DNA of 64,000 nt from contig JAEWVC010000064.1 in the NCBI GenBank assembly GCA_023459275.1, positions 86,655-150,654 of the forward strand, written 5' to 3'. Both the position numbers and the translations under genes were made by a program. The notes below the pieces were generated by a model. It was not told the DNA's origin. It made no database searches and saw only the letters and a list, made by a program, of their open reading frames with translations. Origin of the DNA: Bacillota bacterium (GTDB lineage: Bacteria > Bacillota > Clostridia > Christensenellales > Aristaeellaceae). Positions 51,733-59,939 of the stretch are shown here, in pieces; within the stretch, counting starts at the first letter, position 1, and the number at the start of each line of letters is the position of its first letter.

Positions 51733-53070
51733 GTGCCCAGCTATGCCATGCGGATTCTTGACGAACTGAAAGTGCGCAATGCCCATGAGCCGGAATTCCT
51801 GCAAGCCGCCACGGAGATATTGACCACGCTGGACCCCATGCTTTCCCGCCATCCGGCATTTGAGGAGGCCGGACTGCTGGAACGGCTGGTGGAACCGGAG
51901 CGGGCGGTCCTCTTTCGGGTGCCCTGGATCGACGACCGGGGCCGCATCCAAGTAAACCGCGGCTACCGTGTGCAGTTCAGCAGCGCCATAGGGCCCATTA
52001 AAGGCGGGCTGCGTCTGCATCCCAGCGTGAATTTGTCCATTATCAAGTTTTTAGGCTTCGAGCAGGTTTTCAAAAACAGTCTCACCGGCCTGCCCATCGG
52101 CGGCGGCAAAGGCGGCAGCGACTTTGACCCCAAAGGCAAGAGCGACAACGAGGTCATGCGCTTCTGCCAGAGCTTCATGACGGAACTGTACAGGCATATC
52201 GGCCAGAACATCGACGTCCCCGCGGGGGATATCGGCGTGGGCGGCCGCGAGATTGGGTACTTATTCGGCCAATACAAGCGTTTAACCGCCTCTTACGAAG
52301 GCGTGCTGACCGGCAAGGGCATCCCTTACGGCGGAAGCCTGGGCCGCAAGGAAGCTACCGGCTACGGCCTGTGCTATCTCGCCCAGGAGATGATGCGCCA
52401 CCACGGCCAGGATGTTGCGGGCAAGCGGGTGGTAGTCTCCGGTTCCGGGAATGTAGCCATCTACGCCGCCCAGAAAATTTCGCAAATGGGCGGCCTGGTG
52501 GTAGCCATGAGCGATTCGGACGGCTATGTGCAGGATGATAAGGGCATCGACCTTGCCCTGGTCAAGGATATCAAGGAGGTCCGGCGCGGCCGCATCAAGG
52601 AATACGCGCAAACGCTGCCCCATGCAGTTTATACGCAAGGTTATAAGGGCATTTGGACGGTGCCCTGCGATATCGCACTCCCCTGCGCAACCCAGAATGA
52701 ACTGGATGCCGAAGGTGCCCGGGCACTGATCAAAAATGGCGTCATCGCCGTGGCCGAGGGGGCCAACATGCCCTCCACCTTGGAGGCGGCGCACCTCTTC
52801 CAGCAAAGCGGCGTTTTCTTTGCCCCGGGCAAGGCCGCCAATGCCGGCGGCGTGGCTGTAAGCGCCCTGGAAATGAGCCAGAACAGCCTGCGCCTGAGTT
52901 GGACCTTTGAAGAGGTGGACGCCAAGCTGTATCAAATCATGACCCACATCTTCAAGGCGTCGGCGGAAGCCGCGGAAACGTACGGCATGGCGGGCAACTA
53001 TATTGCCGGGGCCAATATCGCCGGATTTTTGAAAGTTGCGGAGGCTATGATGGCCCAGGGAGCCGTGTGA
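51733..53070 (+). CDS. gdhA: Glutamate dehydrogenase, NADP-type hexameric
   Basis: A 445-residue enzyme that interconverts 2-oxoglutarate plus ammonia and glutamate. Family blocks are RGYRVQFSSAIGPIKGGLRLH, LPIGGGKGGSDFDPKGKSD (catalytic lysines), NIDVPAGDIGVGGREIG (catalytic aspartate) and the nucleotide fold VVSGSGNVAIYAAQK. The length fits the small hexameric form; an NADP preference is the usual pattern but was not proven here. GTG 51733 has AAAGGAG 9 bases upstream. It is a single gene whose stop is followed at once by a family B repeat. Confidence 0.96.
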   Translation: MPSYAMRILDELKVRNAHEPEFLQAATEILTTLDPMLSRHPAFEEAGLLERLVEPERAVLFRVPWIDDRGRIQVNRGYRVQFSSAIGPIKGGLRLHPSVNLSIIKFLGFEQVFKNSLTGLPIGGGKGGSDFDPKGKSDNEVMRFCQSFMTELYRHIGQNIDVPAGDIGVGGREIGYLFGQYKRLTASYEGVLTGKGIPYGGSLGRKEATGYGLCYLAQEMMRHHGQDVAGKRVVVSGSGNVAIYAAQKISQMGGLVVAMSDSDGYVQDDKGIDLALVKDIKEVRRGRIKEYAQTLPHAVYTQGYKGIWTVPCDIALPCATQNELDAEGARALIKNGVIAVAEGANMPSTLEAAHLFQQSGVFFAPGKAANAGGVAVSALEMSQNSLRLSWTFEEVDAKLYQIMTHIFKASAEAAETYGMAGNYIAGANIAGFLKVAEAMMAQGAV

Positions 53071-53075
53071 CCCAG

Positions 53076-53130
53076 CCAGGGGCGCTGCCCCTGGACCCCG
53101 CCAAAGGGACACAGCCCCTTTGGAAACCCC
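53076..53130 (+). repeat. Dispersed double-hairpin repeat, family B copy 2
   Basis: CCAGGGGC-GCT-GCCCCTGG hairpin, ACCCCG, then CCAAAGGG...CCCTTTGG hairpin. It starts 5 bases after the gdhA stop, in the opposite orientation to copies 1, 4 and 5. A partial family A repeat (GGTGGGGTGCGGGGAGGGG) follows at 53164-53182. Confidence 0.8.
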
Positions 53131-53219
53131 ATAAAGGATCTCATTTGCAAAGCTGATGTTTCCTGGGTGGGGTGCGGGGAGGGGCTGTCGCGCTAGTCGT
53201 ATAACAATATAACTATGCA

Positions 53220-53437
53220 GGAAGATGGCATCCGAAGGTTCCCAAAGGGCGACCGGAAAGCCCTTTGGCCATACCCGAAGGCAAGAAATCCCATTTTCAT
53301 GAACTTCCCACCTTGCCCATGCAAACGGCCGCACAACGGCGCAGGCCTTGTGTAGCGAGGGAAATCCTCGACAAAGTTGTAAAGCCACTTTGCCGATAGT
53401 TTGAGCGTCCTGCCGATATTCAGCAGGGCGCTTTTTT
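53220..53437 (+). ncRNA. Candidate structured RNA or leader ending in a strong terminator
   Basis: No reading frame with a ribosome site was seen here, but four hairpins follow in order: CCAAAGGGC with GCCCTTTGG (53242-53268), CGAGG with CCTCG (53356-53370), CAAAGT with ACTTTG (53372-53392), and the terminator (53404-53437). The 5' end is uncertain; TATAAC boxes near 53205 could be a promoter but lack a good -35. It could be a free small RNA, or a regulatory leader of the acetyltransferase gene 55 bases downstream. I could not match it to a known riboswitch core. Confidence 0.45.
53404..53437 (+). terminator. Strong intrinsic terminator before the GNAT gene
   Basis: AGCGTCCTGC pairs with GCAGGGCGCT around a 9-base loop and is followed by six T residues. 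It ends a plus-strand transcript that starts after gdhA. Confidence 0.88.
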
Positions 53438-53491
53438 GATATAATAATCCAAAAAAGAGCTCCAATACTGCGGAACAGATTAGGGGTTGCC

Positions 53492-53917
53492 ATGAATTAT
53501 CGAAAAGCCAACTTGGAGGACGCGGACAAGCTATCCCAATTAAGGGTGGAGATGCTGCTGGCGGAAGAGCCCTACGGCGAGGGCTTTCAAAGCGTGCTGT
53601 ACAAGAACACCAGGCAATACCTTCTGGAAGGGTTGAGGGATGGTTCCTTTTCCGGCTGGGTGGCTGTGGAGGGGGACATGATCCTTGCCATGGGCGGCGC
53701 GGCCTATTTCACCTTGCCGCCCAATGGTTGGTGCCCCGCCGGAAAGACGGCCTATATCGGCAACCTGTATACGCTGCCCGGATACCGCGGGCAAGGCATC
53801 GCCTCCCGGCTGCTGGAACTGATCACGGATGAGGCAAAAGACCGCGGCTGCCAGCGGGTCCTGCTCACCACCTCTGCCATGGTGCTGTACCCCTTCGGTA
53901 TCAAGGAAATCCCATAA
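53492..53917 (+). CDS. GNAT-family N-acetyltransferase
   Basis: A 141-residue acetyltransferase. The N-terminal part (YRKANLEDADKLSQLRVEML) and motif A (GNLYTLPGYRGQGIASRLLELI, acetyl-CoA loop RGQGIA) are clear. The C-terminus stops at LYPFGIKEIP, roughly where the last strands of the fold should follow, so it may be slightly short or truncated. The ribosome site before ATG 53492 is weak (AGGGG). A terminator lies 55 bases upstream, so expression may depend on readthrough or on a TATAAT at 53440. The substrate is unknown. Confidence 0.85.
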   Translation: MNYRKANLEDADKLSQLRVEMLLAEEPYGEGFQSVLYKNTRQYLLEGLRDGSFSGWVAVEGDMILAMGGAAYFTLPPNGWCPAGKTAYIGNLYTLPGYRGQGIASRLLELITDEAKDRGCQRVLLTTSAMVLYPFGIKEIP

Positions 53918-53982
53918 CCGCCATGCCACCGCCCCGTCGATATCCAAACAAGCTGCGGGGCAGTTTATACAAATAAACGAAA

Positions 53983-54011
53983 TTGACAAATCCCGGTATT
54001 GCGTGTATCCT
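53983..54011 (+). promoter_or_regulatory. Promoter for the SGNH hydrolase
   Basis: TTGACA (53983-53988), 17-bp spacer, TATCCT (54006-54011). Confidence 0.65.
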
Positions 54012-54067
54012 GCTTTCAGAGAATGGCTAAAATTTTCCTCAATCTCATAAAAAAGGAGTGCTCCCCC

Positions 54068-54700
54068 ATGCATCCTATCTTTCAGCAGGGTGACGTTGTC
54101 CTTTTCCAGGGTGATTCCATCACCGATTTCGGCCGCAACCGCCAGGACCCCGCAAACATGGGCACAGGCTATGCCTATATCGCCGCCAGCCTCTTTTCCG
54201 CCCGGTACCCGGAGCTTGGCGTCACATTTCTGAACCGGGGCGTCGGGGGCGACCGGACCTATGAAATGCATCTGCGCTGGCAGGAAGATTGCATCAGCCT
54301 CCAGCCGGACTGGGTATCCATCCTCATCGGCATCAATGATACCTGGCGGCTGTTTGATTCCGGCAAGCGCACCACCGCCGCGGAGTTTTCCGAGCACTAT
54401 AGGGCCATGCTGGAGGATGTGCGCACCCGCACCCACGCCAGCCTCATCCTGTGTGAGCCCTTCGTCCTGCCCTTCCCGGAGGACCGTACCGCCTGGCGGG
54501 AGGACCTTGACCCCAAGATCCATATCGTGCGCTCCCTGGCCCGGGAATACGGGGCGATCTACGTACCCTTCGACGGCCTCTTCGCCCAGGCCAGCACCCG
54601 TCAGGAGCTTACCTACTGGGCCCAGGACGGCGTGCATCCCACCGCCGCCGGTTCCGCCCTCATGGCCGAGGCCTGGCTTTCCGCCGTCATGACCGAGTAG
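54068..54700 (+). CDS. SGNH/GDSL-family hydrolase
   Basis: A 210-residue cytosolic esterase or lipase-like enzyme. The four SGNH blocks are visible: GDSIT with nucleophile S17, NRGVGG (oxyanion glycine), GINDTW (asparagine), and DGVHPTAAG with the Asp-His pair. There is no signal peptide, which suggests an intracellular deacetylase or carbohydrate esterase. AAGGAG lies 9 bases before ATG 54068. A family B repeat begins at the stop codon. Confidence 0.93.
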   Translation: MHPIFQQGDVVLFQGDSITDFGRNRQDPANMGTGYAYIAASLFSARYPELGVTFLNRGVGGDRTYEMHLRWQEDCISLQPDWVSILIGINDTWRLFDSGKRTTAAEFSEHYRAMLEDVRTRTHASLILCEPFVLPFPEDRTAWREDLDPKIHIVRSLAREYGAIYVPFDGLFAQASTRQELTYWAQDGVHPTAAGSALMAEAWLSAVMTE

Positions 54701-54752
54701 CCAAGGGCGCTGCCCCTGGACCCCGCCAAAGGAATAAAATTCCTTTGGAATC
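54701..54752 (+). repeat. Dispersed double-hairpin repeat, family B copy 3
   Basis: GGGC-GCT-GCCC hairpin, CTGGACCCCG, then CCAAAGGAATAAAATTCCTTTGG hairpin (54727-54749 region). It starts at the base after the SGNH stop. Copy 4 lies 85 bases on, in inverted orientation. Confidence 0.8.
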
Positions 54753-54837
54753 CTCATCTATTGCTGCTTCAGGTATCCCTCTTCCCTTGAAGAGGAGTGG
54801 AAGTATGGCCAAGCCAAATTATTCCTTCCCCTTTTCC

Positions 54838-54896
54838 GGGATTCCAAAGGGGCCTAGCCCCTTTGGCGGGGGTCCAGGGGGCGGAGCCCCCTGGAT
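54838..54896 (-). repeat. Dispersed double-hairpin repeat, family B copy 4, within the EamA gene end
   Basis: CCAAAGGGG-CCTA-GCCCCTTTGG hairpin, CGGGGGTCC, then AGGGGGC-GGA-GCCCCCT hairpin. The EamA stop (54854) and about its last 13 codons lie inside this element. Confidence 0.8.
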
Positions 54897-55750
54897 CTGT
54901 AGTTGAACAAAGCCACGCCGGACAGGATCACCGCGCCGCCCAGCAGCGTGGAGATGTCCGGCGTTTCGTTATTGAGCAAAAAGCCGAAAAGGGTGCTCAG
55001 GAAAGGCGTAATAAACATGTAGTTGCTCACATCGCCGGTGCGCGGCGCCCGCTGAAAGGCCGCGGACCAGGTAACATAAGCCACAGCGCTGGGAAAGACG
55101 CCCAGCAGCGCCACGTACAGCCACTGCTCCGGGGTGGCGGTTTTCGTCTCCGCCAGGCCCTGGGGCAGGAAAACAAGCAGCATCAGCGTCCCGAAAAAAA
55201 TGCTGTATACAGCGGATTGCAGGGAGGAGTAGGTTCTGGTCAGCCTGCGCTGGATCACATTGTACAGGCTGATGCAGATCACTGCCGCCATCAGCCACAC
55301 CACGCCCTCATTCACAGCCAATACGCCGTGCCACAGCGCCAAGAGCAGGATACCCGAAAACTCCACGGCCACGGCGATCCACTGGCGGATTTTCAGCTTT
55401 TCCTTATAAAAAAGGCGTGCCAGCAGCGCGGTAAGCACCGGCGTCACGGCCAGCACCACGCTGGCGGTGGCGGAGGTCACAAGGTTGTTTCCGATGTTGA
55501 ACAGCACCATATATACCGCAAAGCCCAGTGCGCCGGCCAGCAGGAACCAGCCGATATCTTTGCCTGCGGGCGGGCGCAGCTTTTTGAGAAACAAGACGGG
55601 CAAAAGCGCGGCGCTGGCCGCGATATATCGCCACATTCCCAAACCAAAGGCCGAAAAGTGCGCCATGGCCAGATGCGTGAAAGGAAAGGCCAGCGACCAG
55701 AAAAAGATGGTGGTCATGGCATAGGGATGAAAGCTGTCCTTCCATTTCAT
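54854..55750 (-). CDS. EamA/DMT-family membrane transporter
   Basis: A 298-residue protein with ten hydrophobic helices in two repeated EamA halves (first about residues 8-135, second 150-285). Examples are TTIFFWSLAFPFTHLAM, VTSATASVVLAVTPVLTALLAR and the parallel FPSAVAYVTWSAAFQR. DMT transporters export or import metabolites; the substrate is unknown. ATG 55750 has GGAGG 8 bases upstream. The C-terminal tail (GLRPLDPRQRG) is encoded by a family B repeat and looks acquired rather than part of the fold. Confidence 0.92.
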   Translation of the reverse strand: MKWKDSFHPYAMTTIFFWSLAFPFTHLAMAHFSAFGLGMWRYIAASAALLPVLFLKKLRPPAGKDIGWFLLAGALGFAVYMVLFNIGNNLVTSATASVVLAVTPVLTALLARLFYKEKLKIRQWIAVAVEFSGILLLALWHGVLAVNEGVVWLMAAVICISLYNVIQRRLTRTYSSLQSAVYSIFFGTLMLLVFLPQGLAETKTATPEQWLYVALLGVFPSAVAYVTWSAAFQRAPRTGDVSNYMFITPFLSTLFGFLLNNETPDISTLLGGAVILSGVALFNYRSRGLRPLDPRQRG

Positions 55751-55901
55751 GGCGCGTCCTCCGTACAGGCGGCCTTTCCGGCCCGAATGACAACAGTATA
55801 GCTTGCGGTTATCCAGGAAGCAAGAAGTTTTCTCGGCAGGCGCCCCAGGAGTAAGTTCCGGACCTTCGGAGGAAAGCCCTCCCTTTCTTTTGCCCCAGAA
55901 T

Positions 55902-55960
55902 AGGGATTCTAAAGGGATATATCCCTTTAGCGGGGATCCGGGGGCAGCACCCCCGGGACC
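55902..55960 (-). repeat. Dispersed double-hairpin repeat, family B copy 5
   Basis: CTAAAGGGATATATCCCTTTAG hairpin, CGGGGATCC, then GGGGGC-AGCA-CCCCC hairpin. It lies between the divergent EamA and ABC-2 genes. Confidence 0.75.
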
Positions 55961-55979
55961 TCGTCCCCGGAAAAACCGA

Positions 55980-56008
55980 TTGACAGAGTCTCCCTTCCCG
56001 CCTATAAT
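55980..56008 (+). promoter_or_regulatory. Perfect consensus promoter of the ABC-2 operon
   Basis: TTGACA (55980-55985), 17-bp spacer, TATAAT (56003-56008); start near 56015 and a leader of about 30 bases. Confidence 0.9.
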
Positions 56009-56044
56009 AAAAGCCCTTGTGTGCTTTCGACGAAGGGAGTCCGT

Positions 56045-57019
56045 ATGCCCTACATTTCCGTCAGGCATCTGAACAAAACTTTCACAGTACGCCGCCGGGC
56101 AGCATCGGGGGCGTTTTCGCTGCTGCGCCGGGAAAAGGCGGCTGTAGAGGCCCTCAAAGACGTTTCCTTTTCCGTGGAAAAGGGCGAACTCATCGGCTAC
56201 ATAGGCCCCAACGGCGCGGGAAAATCCACTACGGTGAAAATTCTAAGCGGCATCCTGACACCGGATGGGGGCGAGGTGCAAATCGGCGGCCTCACGCCCT
56301 GGCTTTCCCGCAAGACCCATGTCCGCAATATCGGCGTGGTGTTCGGCCAGCGGACGCAGCTGTGGTGGGATGTGCCTGTCGCCGATTCCTTTGCGCTTTT
56401 GCGGGACATCTACCGCGTTCCCCAAAGCCGGTACGAAGACCGGCTTGCGGAACTCAGCGCCGCGCTGGATATCGGACCGCTGCTGTCCACACCTCTTCGG
56501 CAGCTAAGCCTGGGCCAGCGCATGCGCGCGGAACTGTGCGGGTCGCTTTTGCACAGCCCGGAGCTGCTGTTCCTGGATGAGCCCACCATCGGACTGGACG
56601 CGGTGAGCAAACTGGCGCTGCGTTCCTTTTTGATCCGGGAAAACCGGGAGCACGGCACCACCATTCTGCTCACCACCCACGATATAGCGGACATCCAGGC
56701 ACTGTGCAACCGGGTAATGGTGCTGGGCCGCGGAAGCCTGCTGTATGACGGTGGGCTTCCGGCACTGCTGCTCAGATACGACACCTTGGGGATCATCAAG
56801 GCCCGTTACGCCGACGGGCGCTCCTTGCCTCCCCTGCCGGAAGGCATAAGCGTCAGCCGGGAGGAAGACGGCTATACCATCCGGTACGACAAGCGGGAGA
56901 CGCCCACCGGTCAACTCCTGTCCCTTTTGCAAAGAGAGGGCATCCTGAGTGAGCTAACGGTCCGGGAGCAGCAAGTGGATGCCCTGATCGCGGCCATGTA
57001 CAGGGAGATGGCGTTATGA
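56045..57019 (+). CDS. ABC-2 type transporter ATPase
   Basis: A 324-residue cytosolic ATPase of the DrrA/Nod-factor exporter group. Walker A is GPNGAGKST, signature LSLGQRMRAELCGSLLH, Walker B LLFLDEPTIGLD and switch LTTHDIAD. An insertion GQRTQLWWDVPVADSF marks the subgroup paired with DUF990-type permeases. A C-terminal regulatory extension of about 80 residues is present. GAAGGGAG precedes ATG 56045. It is followed by two permeases with tight coupling, so it forms a heterodimeric exporter of unknown substrate. Confidence 0.93.
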   Translation: MPYISVRHLNKTFTVRRRAASGAFSLLRREKAAVEALKDVSFSVEKGELIGYIGPNGAGKSTTVKILSGILTPDGGEVQIGGLTPWLSRKTHVRNIGVVFGQRTQLWWDVPVADSFALLRDIYRVPQSRYEDRLAELSAALDIGPLLSTPLRQLSLGQRMRAELCGSLLHSPELLFLDEPTIGLDAVSKLALRSFLIRENREHGTTILLTTHDIADIQALCNRVMVLGRGSLLYDGGLPALLLRYDTLGIIKARYADGRSLPPLPEGISVSREEDGYTIRYDKRETPTGQLLSLLQREGILSELTVREQQVDALIAAMYREMAL

Positions 57020-57822
57020 GAGAAGCCGTCAGGCCCTATTTGACCGCTTTCAAGCTGCGGGCACTGCTGGAAACGCAATACCGGGGCGCGGCCCTGGGCG
57101 GCATCGTCACCCAGATGGCCTTTGGACTGGCGCTGATCTTTCTGTACCAGGCCCTGTACGCTTCCGGCGGTGATACCTCCGTGCCTTTCGCCCAGGTGGT
57201 GACATATGTATGGCTCCAGCAGGCATTCTTCCGGGTGCTGTTCACCAATGACACCATACTCAGCGACGCCATCCTTACGGGAGCGGTAGCCTATGAACTG
57301 TGCCGGCCGGTGGACACTTACTTCTTCTGGTATCTTCGGGCGCTGGCGCAGAAGGTGGTGGGCGGTCTGATGCGGGCCGCGCCCATGCTGCTGTTCGCCG
57401 CGCTGCTGCCCAACTCCCTGGCCATCTCCCCACCGGCGAGCGTGGGCGCGCTGCTGCTGGCGGTGTTTTCGCTGGCGGCGGGACAGCTTTGCATCAGTGC
57501 CATCGGCGGGATCCAAAGCGCTGTAACCATGCGAACCCTGGACCCCAGAGGCATCTCCAATGTTATCCAAATGCTGCTCTTCCTGCTGTCGGGAAACCTG
57601 ATTCCCCTAACGCTCTTTCCGGAAAGCCTTCAAGTCTTCGCCAGGTACCAGCCCTTTTCCCAGGCGCTGGACCTGCCCATCCGGCTGTATACCGGCAGCC
57701 TCCCCCCGGCGGAGATATTGCCCTCGCTCTGCGTCCAGCTCCTTTGGCTGGCGGTGCTGATGGCTTTCGGGCGGCTTCTGTGGCAGCGGAACCTGCGCCG
57801 CGTTACCATACAGGGAGGCTGA
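57016..57822 (+). CDS. ABC-2 family permease, first (DUF990-like)
   Basis: A 268-residue protein with six hydrophobic helices. Blocks are VTYVWLQQAFFRVL, NDTILSDAILTGAVAYELCRPVD and LLFLLSGNLIPLTLFPESLQ, typical of the ABC2_membrane_6 group. It overlaps the ATPase stop by 4 bases (ATGA). Confidence 0.9.
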   Translation: MREAVRPYLTAFKLRALLETQYRGAALGGIVTQMAFGLALIFLYQALYASGGDTSVPFAQVVTYVWLQQAFFRVLFTNDTILSDAILTGAVAYELCRPVDTYFFWYLRALAQKVVGGLMRAAPMLLFAALLPNSLAISPPASVGALLLAVFSLAAGQLCISAIGGIQSAVTMRTLDPRGISNVIQMLLFLLSGNLIPLTLFPESLQVFARYQPFSQALDLPIRLYTGSLPPAEILPSLCVQLLWLAVLMAFGRLLWQRNLRRVTIQGG

Positions 57823-57823
57823 G

Positions 57824-58621
57824 ATGGACACCATCAAATACGGTTTTCACGCTTCCAAAATGCTGCTGAAAAGCCATCTGCAGTATCCCGCTTCCTTCTT
57901 CTGGCACACTGTTGCCATGGCCGTGATGATCGGCGGCGAGCTTTGCGCCGTACTGCTGCTGTTCACCCGTTTTCACGCGCTGGGGCAATGGAGCGGCGGT
58001 GAAATCCTGATGTTTTTCGGCATCATGCAGCTCGCCTTCGCCCTGGTGGAGTGCTTTGGCCGGGGAATCAGCAGTTTCAGCTCGCTGGTCCATTCCGGCG
58101 GGTTTGATACGGTGCTTCTGCGGCCCCGGAACGCGCTGGTCCAGGTGCTGTTCAGCCAGATGGATCCCAGGCGTCTGGGAAGCATGCTGGTGGGTCTTGG
58201 CGCCATGGCCCTGGCCACGCATCAGACAGGCACCGTTTGGACGGCGGATAAGCTGCTGTGCCTGCTTTTTGCGCTGATAGGCACCTTCGCGCTGTTGATG
58301 GGCCTGTTCCTTATCGAGGCGGTGCTGTGCATCTTCTCCGTCAAAAGCATCGAGGCGGTGAACATCCTTACCTACGGCGGGCGTACCGCCTGCCAGTACC
58401 CCATCGACATCTATCCCAAGCCCATGCGCGTGCTGTTTATGTACATTGCCCCCTTCGCCCTGACAGTCCACCTGCCCACGGCCTACATCCTGGGCAAAAG
58501 CATCATGGGAGAAAGGGCCTTTCTGGCCTTTGTCTCCCCGCTTTCCGGCTTCCTTGTGCTGGCCCTGATGCTGCTGATGTGGCGGATAGGCGTGCGCAGA
58601 TACAGGAGCACCGGAAGCTGA
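57824..58621 (+). CDS. ABC-2 family permease, second (DUF990-like)
   Basis: A 265-residue protein with six hydrophobic helices and blocks GEILMFFGIMQLAFALVECFGRGI, HSGGFDTVLLRPRNALVQVL and NILTYGGRTACQYPIDIYPK. One base separates its start from the stop of the first permease. The two permeases differ enough to form a heterodimer. Confidence 0.9.
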   Translation: MDTIKYGFHASKMLLKSHLQYPASFFWHTVAMAVMIGGELCAVLLLFTRFHALGQWSGGEILMFFGIMQLAFALVECFGRGISSFSSLVHSGGFDTVLLRPRNALVQVLFSQMDPRRLGSMLVGLGAMALATHQTGTVWTADKLLCLLFALIGTFALLMGLFLIEAVLCIFSVKSIEAVNILTYGGRTACQYPIDIYPKPMRVLFMYIAPFALTVHLPTAYILGKSIMGERAFLAFVSPLSGFLVLALMLLMWRIGVRRYRSTGS

Positions 58622-58625
58622 GGAT

Positions 58626-58653
58626 TTGCATTTTGTGACGTTTGTGATATGCT
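58626..58653 (+). promoter_or_regulatory. Candidate promoter for recO
   Basis: TTGCAT (58626-58631), 16-bp spacer, TATGCT (58648-58653). It lies just after the ABC-2 operon stop; readthrough from that operon is also possible. Confidence 0.45.
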
Positions 58654-58683
58654 GAAAGCATCAAATGTTTGGGAGGATTCCTG

Positions 58684-59415
58684 ATGCCATCCGCCACCGT
58701 TCTAGGCATCGTGCTGCGCAGCGTCAACTATCGGGACAACGACCGTATCCTCACCCTGCTGACCCCTATGCGGGGGCGGGTGGAGGTGCTGTCCCGGGGG
58801 TGCCGGAGGCCGAAATCCCCGCTGATGAGCGCAAGCGAGGTTTTCTGCACCGGTGAGTTTGTGCTGTTTGCCCAGCGGGAAAAGAACACGCTTACTTCCT
58901 GCATGGTAAGCGACAGCTTCTACCCCCTGAGGCTCTCCTACGGGCTGCTTTCCTGCGGCGTATACTTGCTGAACCTGTGCGATGCCGCGGTCCAACCGGA
59001 GGAGGTGAGTGACCCCGTCTTCTGGCTGCTGGTAAAAACGCTCCACCGCCTGGCCTATGGCAAGGAGGACCGGGGAGCGCTGCTTTCAGGATTTCTGTTC
59101 AACTTTGCGGTGGTGCTGGGATACAAGCCGCGGCTGAACCGCTGCATCCATTGCGGCCAAGATCTTATGGGGGCGGATGCGCTGCTGTTTGATCTGGAGA
59201 ACGGCGGGCTGTGCTGCCCCGGGTGCAAGAAAACAAACGAAAGCCTCCCCATCACGGGAAGGCAGGCGGACTTTTTACGGGCCATCAGCCGGGAGGGCCC
59301 GGAGGCATCCGCCGGATTTTCCGGCGAAGACGCGCCTTTTTTGCCTCTGCGGCGCTATGTGGAGATGCGGCTGGAAAAGACCATCAAGGGCGGACCGATC
59401 CTTGTGGAAGATTAA
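58684..59415 (+). CDS. recO: DNA repair protein RecO
   Basis: A 243-residue recombination mediator that loads RecA together with RecF or RecR. Residues 1-80 are the OB fold (TVLGIVLRSVNYRDNDRILTLLTPMRGRVEVLSRG). The middle is helical, and a zinc-binding pair of CxxC motifs (CIHCG and CPGC) lies at about residues 151-182. GGGAGGA lies 7 bases before ATG 58684. Its stop overlaps the end of the convergent hypothetical gene by 4 bases. Confidence 0.93.
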   Translation: MPSATVLGIVLRSVNYRDNDRILTLLTPMRGRVEVLSRGCRRPKSPLMSASEVFCTGEFVLFAQREKNTLTSCMVSDSFYPLRLSYGLLSCGVYLLNLCDAAVQPEEVSDPVFWLLVKTLHRLAYGKEDRGALLSGFLFNFAVVLGYKPRLNRCIHCGQDLMGADALLFDLENGGLCCPGCKKTNESLPITGRQADFLRAISREGPEASAGFSGEDAPFLPLRRYVEMRLEKTIKGGPILVED

Positions 59416-59888
59416 CCCTGCATATAGTAGGGCGCCCGGTTCAGCGCATCCTTGTAGATGGTTTTCATGGTATAAACATATTCCACTGCCGTTTCCCCGT
59501 TGGGAAGCGGCCTTTTGGCCTTGCGCAGCACATAGCGGTTCCTGTCATCCAGCACCGGAAGATCCTGCCCCAGCAGGAGGCTCAGGGTAAGCTGCCTTTG
59601 GGAGGAAAGAGGCCTGTAACCCCGCCCTTCCAGAGAAAAGACCACCCGGCGGCCAGAGGGCAGCAGCATCAAAAATTCAACACATTCCTGGCGGATACGC
59701 ACCTGCTCCACATACCGGTGGCGGCACCTTAGCACAATGTCGCGCAATTCCCGGTACATGGCACTGTTGCGCATCTTCTCCAGGCGCACAGCTTCAAGGC
59801 GCACACTGCGTCTGTCGCTGGCATACAGAAAAACGGCTGCCAAAAGGCCTGCGACCAGCAGCGCAAGTATGCCGATATCCAGACCCAC
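59412..59888 (-). CDS. Membrane-anchored protein, unknown
   Basis: A 158-residue protein I do not recognise. It has one N-terminal membrane helix (GLDIGILALLVAGLLAAVFLY, residues 1-21, slightly over) followed by a basic coiled segment (RRSVRLEAVRLEKMRNSAMYRELRDI, here split) and a beta-type domain ending RAPYYMQG. GTG 59888 is chosen because GAGAGGAAAG precedes it. It lies downstream of the DtxR-family gene on the same strand with a 51-base gap, so the two may be cotranscribed. Confidence 0.6.
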   Translation of the reverse strand: MGLDIGILALLVAGLLAAVFLYASDRRSVRLEAVRLEKMRNSAMYRELRDIVLRCRHRYVEQVRIRQECVEFLMLLPSGRRVVFSLEGRGYRPLSSQRQLTLSLLLGQDLPVLDDRNRYVLRKAKRPLPNGETAVEYVYTMKTIYKDALNRAPYYMQG

Positions 59889-59939
59889 GGCTTTCCTCTC
59901 CTTCAAATGGTTTCTTTTGTATGGCACCAATTTGCCGCT

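Noticed and set aside
53076..53185. Intrinsic terminator of gdhA
   Set aside because: The hairpins are members of dispersed repeat families without a T-run after them; they may act as 3'-end signals but do not meet the usual criteria.
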